NCBI RefSeq assembly: GCF_901709675.1
Contig: NC_051104.1
Coordinates: 5,687,501 to 5,751,500, forward strand
DNA length: 64,000 nucleotides
DNA from: Syngnathus acus
Taxonomy: Eukaryota > Chordata > Actinopteri > Syngnathiformes > Syngnathidae
Reading direction: 5' to 3'
Part shown: piece by piece, positions 12,108-23,213 of the stretch
How positions within the stretch are numbered: position 1 is the stretch's first letter
Layout: each line of letters starts with the position of its first letter
Translations under genes and position numbers: made by a program
Notes under the pieces: model-generated
Databases searched by the model: none
Told to the model about the DNA's origin: nothing
Seen by the model: only the letters and a program-made list of their open reading frames with translations

Positions 12108-13712
12108 CATGGAGTCAGCGGTGTAGCAGATGCATAGGACAAGCCCCCCGTTTCGCAATCCGATTAGCCCAAGTGCAGCTGTATACCCCAACATCCTCGC
12201 TGTGTCTGGTTTCTGTACATATTTTTGGAATTCTATGAAGCTTTCATCTCAACAAAACAAATAAACAGAAGCGGTAAGGTCTTCATCTATGCATTAATTA
12301 TACTCTGTCTATACCAGATTCTCACCTCCCAAATGCAGGTGGCTAAAATAATAATAATAAAAAGTATTCTTGACAGGATCGTGTATTTTTAATGGGTCCT
12401 AATGGATCATCAATATTTGAAGCTTTTTACTTTCCTTCAATGGCAACGTCGCCAATATCAGGTTGATCAATGAAAGCAAATGGTGTCAAGAAAAACAAAA
12501 TGGGCTCAGGTTGAAGTAGAAATATATAGAATTAATTAAGGCACAAGCGGCATAGTGAGAGCTACACAAATCCTCATTCTAGGAGGATATTAAAATCATT
12601 AGCAAGATCATTTGCAAAAGATAATCCAGATAATCACTTACAATCATATTAATTTTCATAATTGACTTTTACTGTATAATGTCACAATCCAAGTAAGGTG
12701 GCCACAGTGGTGGCAAGATGAAATCTCAGGAAACTAATACCAAAAATATTGCTTTATAATAAATGAGAATAAAACTTCCAAGAAAACCCAACATGATCAA
12801 ATGTGTTTCCAAAGACTTTTCTAATCATTTGGGGAAAAAAAAAAAAGCTCTATGGTGTATGTTGCACGTGCTATCACAGTATATTCAAAAGAAAACCGAA
12901 TTGTATTTGATTGATGATATATCTATGAATATTCTTTAGGTCACATCTTTACTGTGTACTTTTAATTTTCTGACCAAGCACTGTTTTGTCAATATATCCT
13001 TTTGTCTCTAAATGTCGGTGGTCTTGTGAGTAAAATATTTTATGGATGGTGATATTCATTGTTCATTCTGCATTACAGATAGAAATGATAAGTCTTCAAA
13101 TATTGTGCGGTTTATATTTTCTCAGTATTTTTCACAACCCATTGAAAGTTGTTTGATTTTTGCGTTGGTGTTGTTCCCCTTTCAGGTTTTTACTGTTTAA
13201 AATGTGGGATTAGAAAACTTTCATTTAATAAAAACAAATACTTCAATCAATCAAATGTATTTTTTAATCAAGTATGTTTCCAATACACTGTGTTTAATGT
13301 ACATTGTGCTGCTCAGTATCATTACTAATCAAATGATCTAAAACACGGAGATTAAATTTGATGTTAGTTTCTCAAATGAAAGAAAATAACAGCTCTTATA
13401 AACACATTTGTGTTAGTTGTATTGTGTCAACATTCTTGATGATGAATGGAACTAGTTTTGTAAATGTACATTCGACATGCTATATGCAAAAATAAACATA
13501 TTAATACAGAATATTACAATATTTGAACAAACCTAGCGAGGTGATATTTTAGTCATGCAAAAGAACATTTCAACACAAAATGAGGGATGCGTGCTGATTT
13601 ATAATGAGTTGTTGTCAGTTGACATATGTCAGCGATTGAGGGTATAAAAGGGGACATACGTACATTGAGGATTTTCTTTTTCAAGGGAATATTCAAGACA
13701 AATTTCGCTTCA
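12108..13712. other. convergent 3' regions of plppr5 and snx7
   Basis: 1.6 kb between the two stop codons. It must contain both 3' untranslated regions. Plus-strand AATAAA hexamers occur at 12260, 13227 and 13491. No canonical minus-strand AATAAA was obvious; an ATTAAA-like hexamer lies near 13290. The two transcripts may overlap at their 3' ends. Confidence 0.6.
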
Positions 13713-16446
13713 TTAATTAAGAGCATCTTCATCTTGAAGCTCAATGGGATCCCTTCTTTGAGACAAGAGGAATGATTCCCACACTGCAAGGCACTGCAAG
13801 ACAAGTTTTCTTTTATCTATTGTTGTTTTTATCCTGTTGTAAAGCATTTTGGGTACCAGTTGGCTATCTAAATAACATTTTGGGGAATAGCTAACTAATT
13901 GGATTTGACACTCACCTTTTCATAGCATTCCACATTCTTCTCAGCCGTTGAGATGAAAGCAGATTTGAGGTCAGCTCTCATACTGTTCTGCCAGTTGACC
14001 CAATCGCCCTTCAATGCATTATTAGCCGTTTCCATTCGATCTGCCAGAGCCTCAACTTCTTTCTCCAGATGACCCTAAAAAAAACACCAGAGCAAATATG
14101 ATACCTCTGTATAATCGGAATTCCTGTACCTGTGGCCTGATTATAATCCCATTTTATAATATTGTATTAACTCAAATAAGGTAAATGAATTGTTGTGATT
14201 CTAAATTAGAGTAACATCACCCTCTTTTGGCCACAGTGGGTCATAACATGCAGTTGGTTCAAAATACAAATAGGTGAAAATCCACAATAAAATAATTTCG
14301 ACCAATCCCAATCGATTTAAAAGCATTTAAAATGATTCCAAACACACTTTATGCTTTTAAAATAAATTCAGTACAAGTTTCAGTGGACTAAATTAGCGGA
14401 GCTCAGATTTCTACCCACCCTTCCCTCTCGACACACTCGATGGTGAAGACATCCTTCGGTTTACAGGGATAAGGAAGGAAAGTGACACACTTACAACATC
14501 TTGGTCCGCTTTTTTGGAGGCAAGGGCTTCGTTTTTTGTCTCAAAGTATGCCTGGATATTGTCACGCCGTTTCATCACATTCTACAACCAAAAAGAAAGA
14601 TTACAATTATACATAAGTCCCAATGGGGTGATGAACTCGTTGGTTCCAACTCACCTTTATGACCTCAGTGCAGAGCACGTACTCATGAAAAGCCGGGACC
14701 ATCACATCGGAAAGCTGCTGGATCTGCTTTTCTGTTTCTTTGCTACATTGGTCCACGCAGTTGGCCACAAGTTGCAGTGGGTCATGCAGGTCCTCTTCCA
14801 CCTCGGCCCATTGGCTGTAGAGAGGCCCGTACTGCTTTAGCTCATCCAAATACTCTGAAGACAGACATGTTGAATTTGAACACAAAAATTTCAAAGTCAT
14901 ATTTCAGTTGCAGTTCTTACCTCGCTGCTCCTTGATGATCCTCTGAGTAACCTTGTCAACAGACGAGATCTTGCAGCCGAAGTTTTCCACGTATTCCTGC
15001 ATAAGTGTGAACTCCTCCGGACGGCTTTTGATGCCCCACACCGAGCTGGCCACCGATCGGACCGTGTCGCCCATTCGACTCAGGAAGCCCGGACCCTGTT
15101 TCTTGTGAGTCGACAGATCCTGCAGAAGGTTTAAAATTAACTTAAATTAACTACAGAAACTCAAACAGTGCGTGTGCAAGTGTGTTTTGAGCACATCATA
15201 CCTGGGCTGTTAGGAAGAGTTTAAAGTGCTGATTAAAAGACAGAATGGGATGCCCGGCGATCTTATTGAGAAAGCGATGAAGTGCTTTCTTCCTTGTCTC
15301 AATGAAGTCATCATTGAAGCGCTCCACCATGCCTTTCATCACAAACTTTTCCGGAAGAGGCTAAATGGAAGACCGCAATTTTTACATGCCAGACTCCAAT
15401 TGTGATTGTTTATAATATGCATATATGATTTATTTTCATGTTTTACATACATGAACAATGAGGGTTGGATGGGTTTCCTCCAGTTTGCTACGTAGCCAAA
15501 CAAAGTCCTGGTAGCGGCGGAGCACCTCATACTCACAAGAGTCAAACTCACTTCTCGTTGTCTGGAAAGAGAAAGTTCATATTGCAGCTTGAATAATTTC
15601 CAAATTTGCAATTTGTTTTTTCTTAAAGTCAATATTTTTGCCTCCTACTTTACCTGGGTGATGACTCTGTACATGATGAAGGTCTCAATAGCTGTCACAT
15701 GACTCTCCGGACTGTCAACTGTCACAAACAAGTCTTTGGTGCTGTCACTCTGCTGTTCATCTTCATCGAGTTGGTACTGGTTGACCATGGAGCTTGGTGA
15801 GTTGGGCGCTGGATCCTCGTCTGTCGATAATATTTTCTGAAGCAAACACAACACGTATGTTTAGATGAACAAATGAGCTTTTAACTGATGTGGTGGTATT
15901 GCAAATTCGCAATTGTTTGGAAAATTGGCTTTTAAAAACGTCACTGAAGTGGGAATTCAGTAACCATAATTTGCATGTACAGAAGAATATATTTTTTCTT
16001 TCTATGCAGTAGTTATGAGATTTGTGGAAAAAGTTCCATCTGCCTGTCTTTGGAATAGAAACGTTTCCCCCTCCCAGACAACGCAAATGCTTCAAGCATG
16101 AACAAATAAGTGAAAAACAAAGTTACAAATCATTGGGCGGTGTAGAGCTGCTGATTGAAGTACAAAGGTCAGCTTGTCTGCTGATTCAAAACTTGTATCG
16201 TTGCCCCTTATCAAAACACAAGGGAACATTTCTGCAAACCAAAATATAAAATCTTGTGCAAAAATGGTCACGCGACAGTGTTTTGACTGGAACCTCATCC
16301 ACGTCACAAGCGTTGCAAGTTTGCAACTGTTCAAAAGTGGGAATCAGGAAGTTTGACTGTACCTTACTAAAAACCTCCAGATCTTCATCTTCTTCCAAAT
16401 CCAACATGTCTTTTGACAAAACCACAGAGTTGGTCTGATTATTCAT
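13713..16446 (-). CDS. snx7: snx7 (sorting nexin 7), complete
   Basis: Nine minus-strand exons: 16446-16363, 15836-15654, 15561-15451, 15360-15202, 15119-14921, 14854-14655, 14581-14495, 14074-13916 and 13793-13713. All are GT-AG and in phase, giving 420 residues. The N-terminus is acidic ([14 protein letters not shown]). The PX domain spans about 63-179, with DLFVTV, RRYQDF (104-109, the phosphoinositide-binding Arg region), PLPEKF (127-132) and [20 protein letters not shown]-type helical region runs from about 195 to 415, with [46 protein letters not shown] and [15 protein letters not shown]7 is an endosomal PX-BAR protein that pairs with SNX4 in recycling and autophagy-related sorting. The short last exon, 26 residues and stop, matches the human CLATWESFL segment. 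The ATG at 16446 is the only one upstream in frame. Residue 126 is His where the human loop has Pro. The gene is tail to tail with plppr5 and very compact, 2.7 kb. Confidence 0.95.
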
Positions 16447-19400
16447 CTTGCAACTTTTACCATGAATGAGTGCGAGCCGAGAAAGAAACTTCCTCAACGA
16501 CTATGCAAACACAAACCACGGAATAGTCATTCTTTCGAAATAAAAGCGCATATTTTCAAAATAAGTGCATGCACAGTGCAGTTTCGGCTCTCTGCTTCCT
16601 CCTGGCGATTCAAACTGGTTTCGCCTGCTTGCACAAAAGCTGTGGCGCTCCCCTTAAATTCGTGGTTTGTCAAACTCGTGCACGCCCCCGTCGAATTAGA
16701 CCCACCCAGTGGTAGGCGCAGCAAACTGCACCTACCAAGATACACCAAAAGATGTCGCTGTTGCACAAGTTCAGCGCGACAACGTCACATACGCAACTTT
16801 CCAAACCGCCTTTTTCTTTTATTTCTTTATTTGATAGGAGGTAGCCTGCTTCATTTTGAATCGGAAAAATACAATATAATAGCTATTTATTAATAATATA
16901 CTGTCCGATGAGTCAAATGATGGAAACTTGTGGCCATTATCATGTTTGCATACTCAGGAGAGGAACAAATTCCATTTTCTTTTTTTTTTTTTTTTGCCTT
17001 TCAACTGGAAGCTGTTTTCTACAAATGAATTTGATTCAGTCGAGGAAAATTAAAGCACAGAATTAGACATAAATTGATCCAGAAAAAGCCTGGGTCTGAT
17101 CAAGCCGAGGCTTATCAACTAATTTATGTCAAAATGGAAAGAAAAATATTTCAGTCACCCCCCCAATTCGTATATGTATGCAAAATGTGGCATCTAATGT
17201 TAAATGTGCACTATTGGGTCGATTCAATGTGCGCGTGTCTCCCTCCCAAGCCTTTCGGATTAGAGTCTCCTGTAATGGTTTTACAAAGGTCAGGGTTTTC
17301 ACTGGTTGGGATGTAGCATCAGCCTGTATTTAAAGGTCACCACACCACACCATCACATTATCTCCCTGTCATTTCATAACAGTTTGTCTGTGTTTTTCAA
17401 AGGTTCAGCTCTTCCGAGACTCAGTGTGACTGCATTTTCTTTCGCTGTGAAAGCAAAGAGGTGGAGGGGAGAGGCTGAAGTTGTTACACACAAGTAATAC
17501 AGCTATGTCTGTACGTGAACAAAACAAATCAACACTTTGTAGACCTTGGCCAGGAGGGATGAGCAATTTCAGAATTACAAAAACGGGCACACATCAGGAA
17601 CCATGACGGCAGCATCGACCCCCACCAAGCAACAGCATCTTCTCTGACCAGTCAAATATTGCAAACTACTTATTACACATTACGTCACAGAGCAGACAGC
17701 ACCTGCCTAAAACGATATTCATAATAAAAATGATCAATAAAACCATGATGAGTTTCATCAAATGTAGCATCAATAAATTGAGCATTTACTTTTAAACAGA
17801 AATGACAAATTGTTAATCATGTGGAGAAAACTAACAAATAAATCATGCAGTCAACGTTTGATGTTGAATTGCGGTCGTGAGAAATCCTATTGTCCCGTCA
17901 CACGCGCGCACACGCACGCCAAGATTCTTATTTAGGTAGCGCGGTGGATTTGCATTGCCCTTTGTGGAGCTGACATTCACCAATTGGACTTAATTAGTAG
18001 TGCTGAGCCTATCGCTGACCTTTTGTTATGCAAGCTGTCAATAAAAACCTTTCTGTTGACTTAAATGGAGGATGCTATTTGTTTAAGTAATCACAGCTGC
18101 CTCATTCAGGCTGGTATATCCATACTACTGTATTTCCTCATAGTAGCCATGTTGCGAGAAATTATAGAGCACATGACTTCAGTGTAGTACCATCTTCTGC
18201 CACAATATGCCTCAGGGCACTGTGGTGTACTGGAAGCATTGCGGTTTGATTACCAGCCAGAGGAAGAGGCAGAGAAGGTCCCAAACTAAACAGGTGCCAA
18301 GAAACACTTTTAATAGTGAGTTTTGATCTGTTTAAGTCTATTGTAAAAAGTAAAAATATAGGTAAAGTGTTTGGAAAGGATAGAACTTGTATATTTTTTG
18401 ATAATGACTCTCTCTTCACGATTTTGGAATTTTTTTTAGCCACCTAAAGGAAGAAAAAAAACCAAGTGTTAGACCTACAAAGCTGCTACCTGTAAAACCG
18501 CCATCCAGCATCCAACAAACAATTTGGAGGCTGCCATCAGGTGGCAGTGCATAACCATGAAACAGTCCTTGTCTCCTTATTGTTTCACAAATAATCAGGA
18601 AGACATTTTCTCCAAGAAAAAAAAAAGTTCTCCCAAAGCTTGCTGCAAAAATGACATAATTACCATTTCATTCGAGTTGCCCTCAGTCGATTGCAATGAC
18701 CCAGAAGACTGAGACTCTACACAGACACACATTTTCTTAATAATAAATGTAATTTTCAATTTTTGTTGTAAGTAAGAATGGCAATTATGATATTAGGCCT
18801 ATTTTATTTACACTGTCATGATGATTTTTCCAGATATGATTCACATTCTAGGCTTATGGACATATGTATGTACAAAGTACACAGTAGTACATAGTGTGTA
18901 ACTGTGCCGTATTTCCTTTTAGAAAAGCTAATGTGAAAGAAAAGAGCATGAAAGCTTGTTTGATGTGTGCGCACATTCAGCTCTTACACTGCTTTGACAA
19001 AAAAAATAAATAAATAGAAAGAGTAACAACATCACCGTCCATTTACAATTGATCTGCTCCTGTAGATGTGATTGTAAGTGATGTTGGTGCCCACAGGGAA
19101 TCATAGCTGGGATTGAAAAGCCTTTTCAGCAACCCCATTTGTTACTTATTTATCTTTTATTTGGATTCTTAATTAGTTCTTTCTCCCTTGAGACTTCTTC
19201 ACACATTGTCAGAAATATCTTATCTATTTATTGATGTGTGTGTGTGTCTCTTCATGCTCAGCCAACAGGTTATTTTAATTCCCATCAATACCTGAATCAA
19301 TTTTCAAATATGGGCACCTGTGAACAGACAATATGGATATGCAGATATTTTGTACTTCTTGATTTAACTTGGGTGACAGTAAAAAAAACAAAAAAAAAAC

Positions 19401-19680
19401 CTTAATTGTGACTGCATTTGTTTGCAGCATCCCCCACCCATTATGTGTTTTCCTCAATTCACTCGGGGATAACTCCTATTTATCTTCTTTGTCATCATGA
19501 TCATCACGGCCATTATTTCCCTTTGTTTGCTATTTTAACAATTTTTTTCCCCCCCACTAATGCACATGTTGGAAACAAAACACATGATTCACTAATTAAT
19601 TCACCATTACTGGGTGCAAGGGCGTGTAAGAGGGTGTGACTATATTCGAGTGAGAAAGAATAGAATATAAATGTACATTT
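16447..19680. other. upstream of snx7, no gene seen
   Basis: The first 300 bases upstream of the snx7 ATG are less AT-rich and likely contain its promoter. Beyond that the sequence is AT-rich with poly-T near 16978-16995. The stretch 17880-18070 is complex and lists TAATTAG, TTATGCAAG and GTCAATAAAA in close succession, like a conserved enhancer. No coding exon was recognised. Confidence 0.5.
17880..18070. promoter_or_regulatory. candidate conserved non-coding element A
   Basis: A complex, repeat-poor stretch with a homeodomain core (TTAATTAG), TTATGCAAG and CTGTCAATAAAAA. The call rests on texture and position between snx7 and mir137 only. Confidence 0.25.
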
Positions 19681-19739
19681 ATTGTGTGTGTGTGAGTGGA
19701 AGAGGGAGAGTCTATTGAACAACTGTTGGTACTGCAATC

Positions 19740-20364
19740 TCTCCTCATTCTCTCTCTCTCTCTTTATAGATCTCCTGTCCGCTTTCCTTTTCTCTCATAC
19801 GTCCCCGCATCGTGTCTTATCAGTCTTTCTCCTCCTCTTTTGCATCCGTCCTCCCGCCCCTTGTCCATCTCTACCTCCGTATCCCTTTCTCTCCGCTCCA
19901 TCACTCTCTTATGCCTCATCACACCGCATGCTCTCCATTTCTCTCTCTCTCTTTCTCCCTCTCAACACGTCTGCCCTCATTGGCCCCCGCCGGCTCCTCA
20001 CTTCATTTGCCACGGCCAGAAACAACAAGCTTCCTTTCCGTGAATGGAGCCCGAGAAGGGAAGCTGGAAGAGTGGTAGGAGAAGTGCAGCGGGAGGAGGA
20101 CAGCTTTTGTTTGCCATCACTCCTCGGCAGCATCAGTACCAATTCGTCCGGCGCCGCATCCTCTGTTTCCTACTGGGATCAACCTCCTCCTTCTTTTCAG
20201 GGAGCTCTTCCTACAACTGGGAGGGGGAGGGAGATCACCACCTCCCAGTTTGCCACGGACCCTCAGGAAGGCATCGGGCTGAAAGAGCGCAGGAAGGGGA
20301 GGGAATTTTAGAGGTGCGCCAGGAGAGGCAACACCCTGGGTTACAGAAAAAAGAAGAAAAGCGG
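19740..20364 (+). ncRNA. candidate 5' exon/promoter region of the mir137 host transcript
   Basis: This stretch is CT-rich at first, then GC- and CpG-richer (20000-20330), unlike the AT-rich surroundings. It ends at a good donor, AAGCGG|GTAAGAGG, at 20364/20365. It lies 2.8 kb upstream of the mir137 hairpin on the same strand, which suits a first exon of the primary transcript. Several overlapping open frames exist, one from ATG 20044 running 107 codons exactly to the donor, but the protein is low complexity and unrecognised. Joined to the next candidate exon, that frame would stop within six codons. I favour non-coding. The 5' limit is arbitrary. Confidence 0.35.
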
Positions 20365-20699
20365 GTAAGAGGCCAACAACTGACTGCACCTGTGTTTCTC
20401 CTTTGCCGGAGAATTTCGAAAGAACATGTTCACCTAATTTCATCCGACTTTACGATATTAGCGCGTGTGTGTAGATTTGATAGAAATATTAAATGACTTT
20501 CAAAGACATTATTTTAGCTCAATCATGTTCAAGTATATTTTTCATTCCTCTGCATTTTTTTTTTTTAATGCCAAAAGGAAGAGGTGGGTGCCCCCATACA
20601 TTTAAAACGTGAGGGAAATCTGAACGCCAATAAATCACTAACATACCCACACACAAAAAGCTGAGACCTGCCACTCCCATTGAACTTGTTTCTGCCATT

Positions 20700-20700
<1 letters not shown>

Positions 20701-20730
<30 letters not shown>
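20701..20730. repeat. poly-C run (C30)
   Basis: Thirty consecutive C. Its length is unlikely to be exact in any assembly. The complementary strand is G-rich. Confidence 0.9.
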
Positions 20731-21766
20731 ACTGTATGATAACCTGTGGTACTTCCCTTGTCTAATTATTTTGTGGAAAGGTGCAACGATTATTCCTGGT
20801 GTTTGATTTTAGCTGTTAGCTGTCAGCATATTCTGACGAGTCTTTGGGTGCTTCCACTGAATAATCAATACTACTCTGATTTTGTATGCGCTTATGTGTT
20901 TGTTTGGGAGAGAAAAGAGAGAGGTGATTTCTCGCTTCTCTACGCTGGCGCCCTTTTTTTCTGCAGATGGTCTGGGTTGGGCCACACTAGCTGAGTATGT
21001 GTTTGTATGGCTGCGGGTGGTAAATCTTATCTCTGCAGTCTGTGGGCGGGTGGGTGGCTGGTTTGGGGGTTTCGGACTGTTTTTGGCTCAGGGTATGCAT
21101 GTGTAATTTGTAATATTTAGGTGTGAGCGTGTGTATTTTTGTGGGCATGATTTGCGGGCGAGGAAAAGATGGAAATTAGAAAGTCGAAGGAGACAAAGAG
21201 AGAGAGGAAAAAATACTTCTTTGGGTTTTATAGTCATTAAAAACAATTCTAATACTTTTTTTTTTTTTTTACCTTTTTTTAACCTCTCTTTAACACTTCT
21301 CAGCTGTTGATCTTATATAAAGGTCCAGAATGGACATTTCTGCAGAGCTTGAATGTTGACCAATTTGATCTTGAAATCAGTCTTATTAAAATGCAGGGGG
21401 GAAAAAAAAATCCATTATGTTTACAAGGAAATGATTAAATAAGTCTTTTTAAATTGAGGTAAATTGTCTTTGGAAAAAAAAAAAATGTTGCCGTAATTAG
21501 GATTAGATCATTAATTGTCTTTATGTAAATCTCTCTCTTTATGTAAATAATAATAATAATACAAAAGGGAATGTGAGGTCACCACACTAATAAATATTAT
21601 ATTAACATTTCAGAATAGAAAAAAAAACTATTTTTAAAAGATTATGCTTGATTTCTTCCTCAGTGAAACAGCACGTTTGTCGGAATATATTTATCTCACA
21701 TTTATTCACTGCATGTGCTGCACCCACCCTACAATGCATGTGTTAATTTCATTGCATTGGGCTTTA

Positions 21767-21790
21767 GAGGGTGGTGGCGGTGGGGGGTGG
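21767..21790 (+). other. G-rich cluster, possible G-quadruplex
   Basis: GGGTGGTGGCGGTGGGGGG followed by TGGG gives several close G tracts on the plus strand, about 150 bases before the candidate host exon at 21938. Folding is inferred, not shown. Confidence 0.35.
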
Positions 21791-21905
21791 GTTGCTATTG
21801 GTAATGGATCGCATGGGACCACCATCACACCAAAGCAGCTCCTGGAATGACCTCCCTAACCTCACGTCTCCCCCTCCTACATGTGAACCCCCCCCGTTAC
21901 CAATA

Positions 21906-21928
21906 CCTTCCCTTCCCTTCCCTTCCCT
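21906..21928. repeat. CTTCC pentamer repeat
   Basis: Consecutive CTTCC units that also form the pyrimidine tract in front of the acceptor at 21936-21937. Confidence 0.8.
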
Positions 21929-21937
21929 GACCCACAG

Positions 21938-22035
21938 CCCCAGTTCTCATTATGACAGGGCCAAGCAACAGTGGCAACGACAGAAGCAGAGAAAGCCAAG
22001 CGTCACCAACGGAAGCTGATCTGGCTGTGGTTCAG
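21938..22035 (+). ncRNA. candidate internal exon of the mir137 host transcript
   Basis: A long pyrimidine tract ends in CCCACAG at 21937, and a near-consensus donor TTCAG|GTAAGAG sits at 22035/22036. The 98-base segment has balanced composition, unlike its neighbours. It holds an ATG at 21952 with A at -3 that stays open for 28 codons (starts MTGPSNSGNDRSRES) straight to the donor in phase 0. I do not recognise the peptide. It may be a coding exon of an unknown gene, a small reading frame in the miRNA host RNA, or chance. It is 1.1 kb upstream of the hairpin. Confidence 0.4.
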
Positions 22036-22923
22036 GTAAGAGCCTTGCTGTGGGAATTTTAGCATCTTTATTTTTAACTTCATATTCTTGTCCATTATGC
22101 TGCCAGCTCCAGAAATGAGACAATCAGGAAATCTAACCTATCAGCTTTTATGCTCCATTTTTTTTTTCTGTTCTTGCGCTACACGCTGGTTTATGGGTCA
22201 ATCCAAAATTGGAGGACAATTCAGGCATCAATATTTTTTGGAAAATTTGCATTTTTGTTGTTGTTCTGTCTTCTAGACAATAAATAATAAATAAACCATC
22301 ATATAACTTCATTCGACCAATTCAAACATCAAGAGTGGACTTTTTCCATTTCCAACCTGTTCCAGATACTAATTAAAAACAATATATAAAAAAAGAGTAA
22401 ATTCTTTACAATTAAAGATTTGCATTTTCGTTGAATACTAATGCTAACGTTACTGTTTTTGCTCAAGTATACAATTAGCTCTGTTAGCTGTTAGCTTTAT
22501 AATAATGATTAAAAAGAAAAGTAAATATGATAGCAGGGTTCAATGTTTATGTTGGAGTTTTTGCTAAAGAGTGCAAGTAGCTTTGCAGTCATGCTAACCA
22601 GCAAAGTCCAATTGCTACAATAAAGAATAACTACTAAGATATTGTCTTTTTTTTTCTGTCATATGGGTGTATTTGTTAAAGTTGACATTATGTCTTAAAA
22701 AAAAAAAAGAAAAATAGAAGGGCACAATTAGCTTGATGACATTCAGTCCAAATAATATTTAGGAATCACCTACAATTAAATTTGGTCTCAAGACAACTAT
22801 AATTAACATAAGAGCATGTTTCTGTATTTGAAATTTCATAGAGGGGAGGACAGAAAATGTCTTCCAATTCTGGAATGACCCTGATATTGAAACTGCCACC
22901 ATTGTCAATTTTCTCCTTTGCAG
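22036..22923 (+). other. candidate intron before the mir137 exon
   Basis: AT-rich with A and T runs. It ends in TTTTCTCCTTTGCAG at 22923, a good acceptor. Nothing else was recognised. Confidence 0.35.
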
Positions 22924-23142
22924 AGGAGCCATTGATGGAACTTTGCCTCACACTGCAGTGAGGCGTCTTCAATCAATGCAACCACCACCTTTCTCAATCT
23001 GTGTATGTGTCTGTTTGCCACGGGGAGCATGAAGAAGGGCTGCTGATGGCCATGGTGGTGGGGCTGATGATGCAATGGCAGTGGAACTGCTCACATGGTT
23101 TCTGGTTAGCCTCCTGTGTATATTGAAAGACTCTCTTCGGTG

Positions 23143-23165
23143 ACGGGTATTCTTGGGTGGATAAT
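23143..23165 (+). ncRNA. miR-137-5p (minor arm)
   Basis: Begins ACGGGTATTCTTGGG and is identical, as far as I can recall the vertebrate sequence, over 23 bases. Confidence 0.85.
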
Positions 23166-23178
23166 ACGGATCACGTTG

Positions 23179-23201
23179 TTATTGCTTAAGAATACGCGTA
23201 G
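23179..23201 (+). ncRNA. miR-137-3p (mature guide)
   Basis: Begins TTATTGCTTAAGAATACG and ends CGTAG. The seed is TATTGCT and the 23 bases match the invariant vertebrate mature form. Confidence 0.97.
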
Positions 23202-23213
23202 TCGAGGAGAGTC

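Larger units (their letters stand above)
20365..21937 (+). other. candidate intron of the mir137 host transcript
   Basis: Bounded by a GTAAGA donor and by an acceptor after a (CTTCC)n tract. It contains an uninterrupted C30 run (20701-20730), a T-rich run near 21260 and a G-rich cluster at 21767-21790. No coding exon was recognised. Confidence 0.35.
23129..23213 (+). ncRNA. mir137: mir137 precursor hairpin
   Basis: The 5' arm GACTCTCTTCGG pairs with GTCGAGGAGAGTC, and GGGTATTCTT pairs with AAGAATACGC, around the loop GGATCACGTTG. The hairpin agrees with the vertebrate mir-137 precursor almost base for base; the human loop has GGATTACG. miR-137 is a brain-enriched microRNA that restrains proliferation and shapes dendrites and synapses by repressing target mRNAs. 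Its position next to snx7 and its strand fit the human order MIR137-SNX7-PLPPR5-PLPPR4. A candidate acceptor at 22923 suggests the hairpin could be exonic. The sequence after it (23230-23290) is CACC-rich. An open frame covering it (23116-23328) is not coding. Confidence 0.98.

Noticed and set aside
16462-16893. 143-residue plus-strand frame over the snx7 5' end
   Set aside because: Antisense shadow of snx7 exon 1 and its GC-richer upstream region.
19682-20311. Longest open frame in the window (209 residues, plus)
   Set aside because: Serine/leucine/proline-rich product of a CT-rich tract, overlapped by two other long frames; no recognisable domain.
20044-20496. 150-residue frame from an ATG, 107 codons to a donor
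   Set aside because: Low-complexity, unrecognised, and the joined frame would stop almost at once in the next candidate exon; kept only as part of a non-coding host exon.
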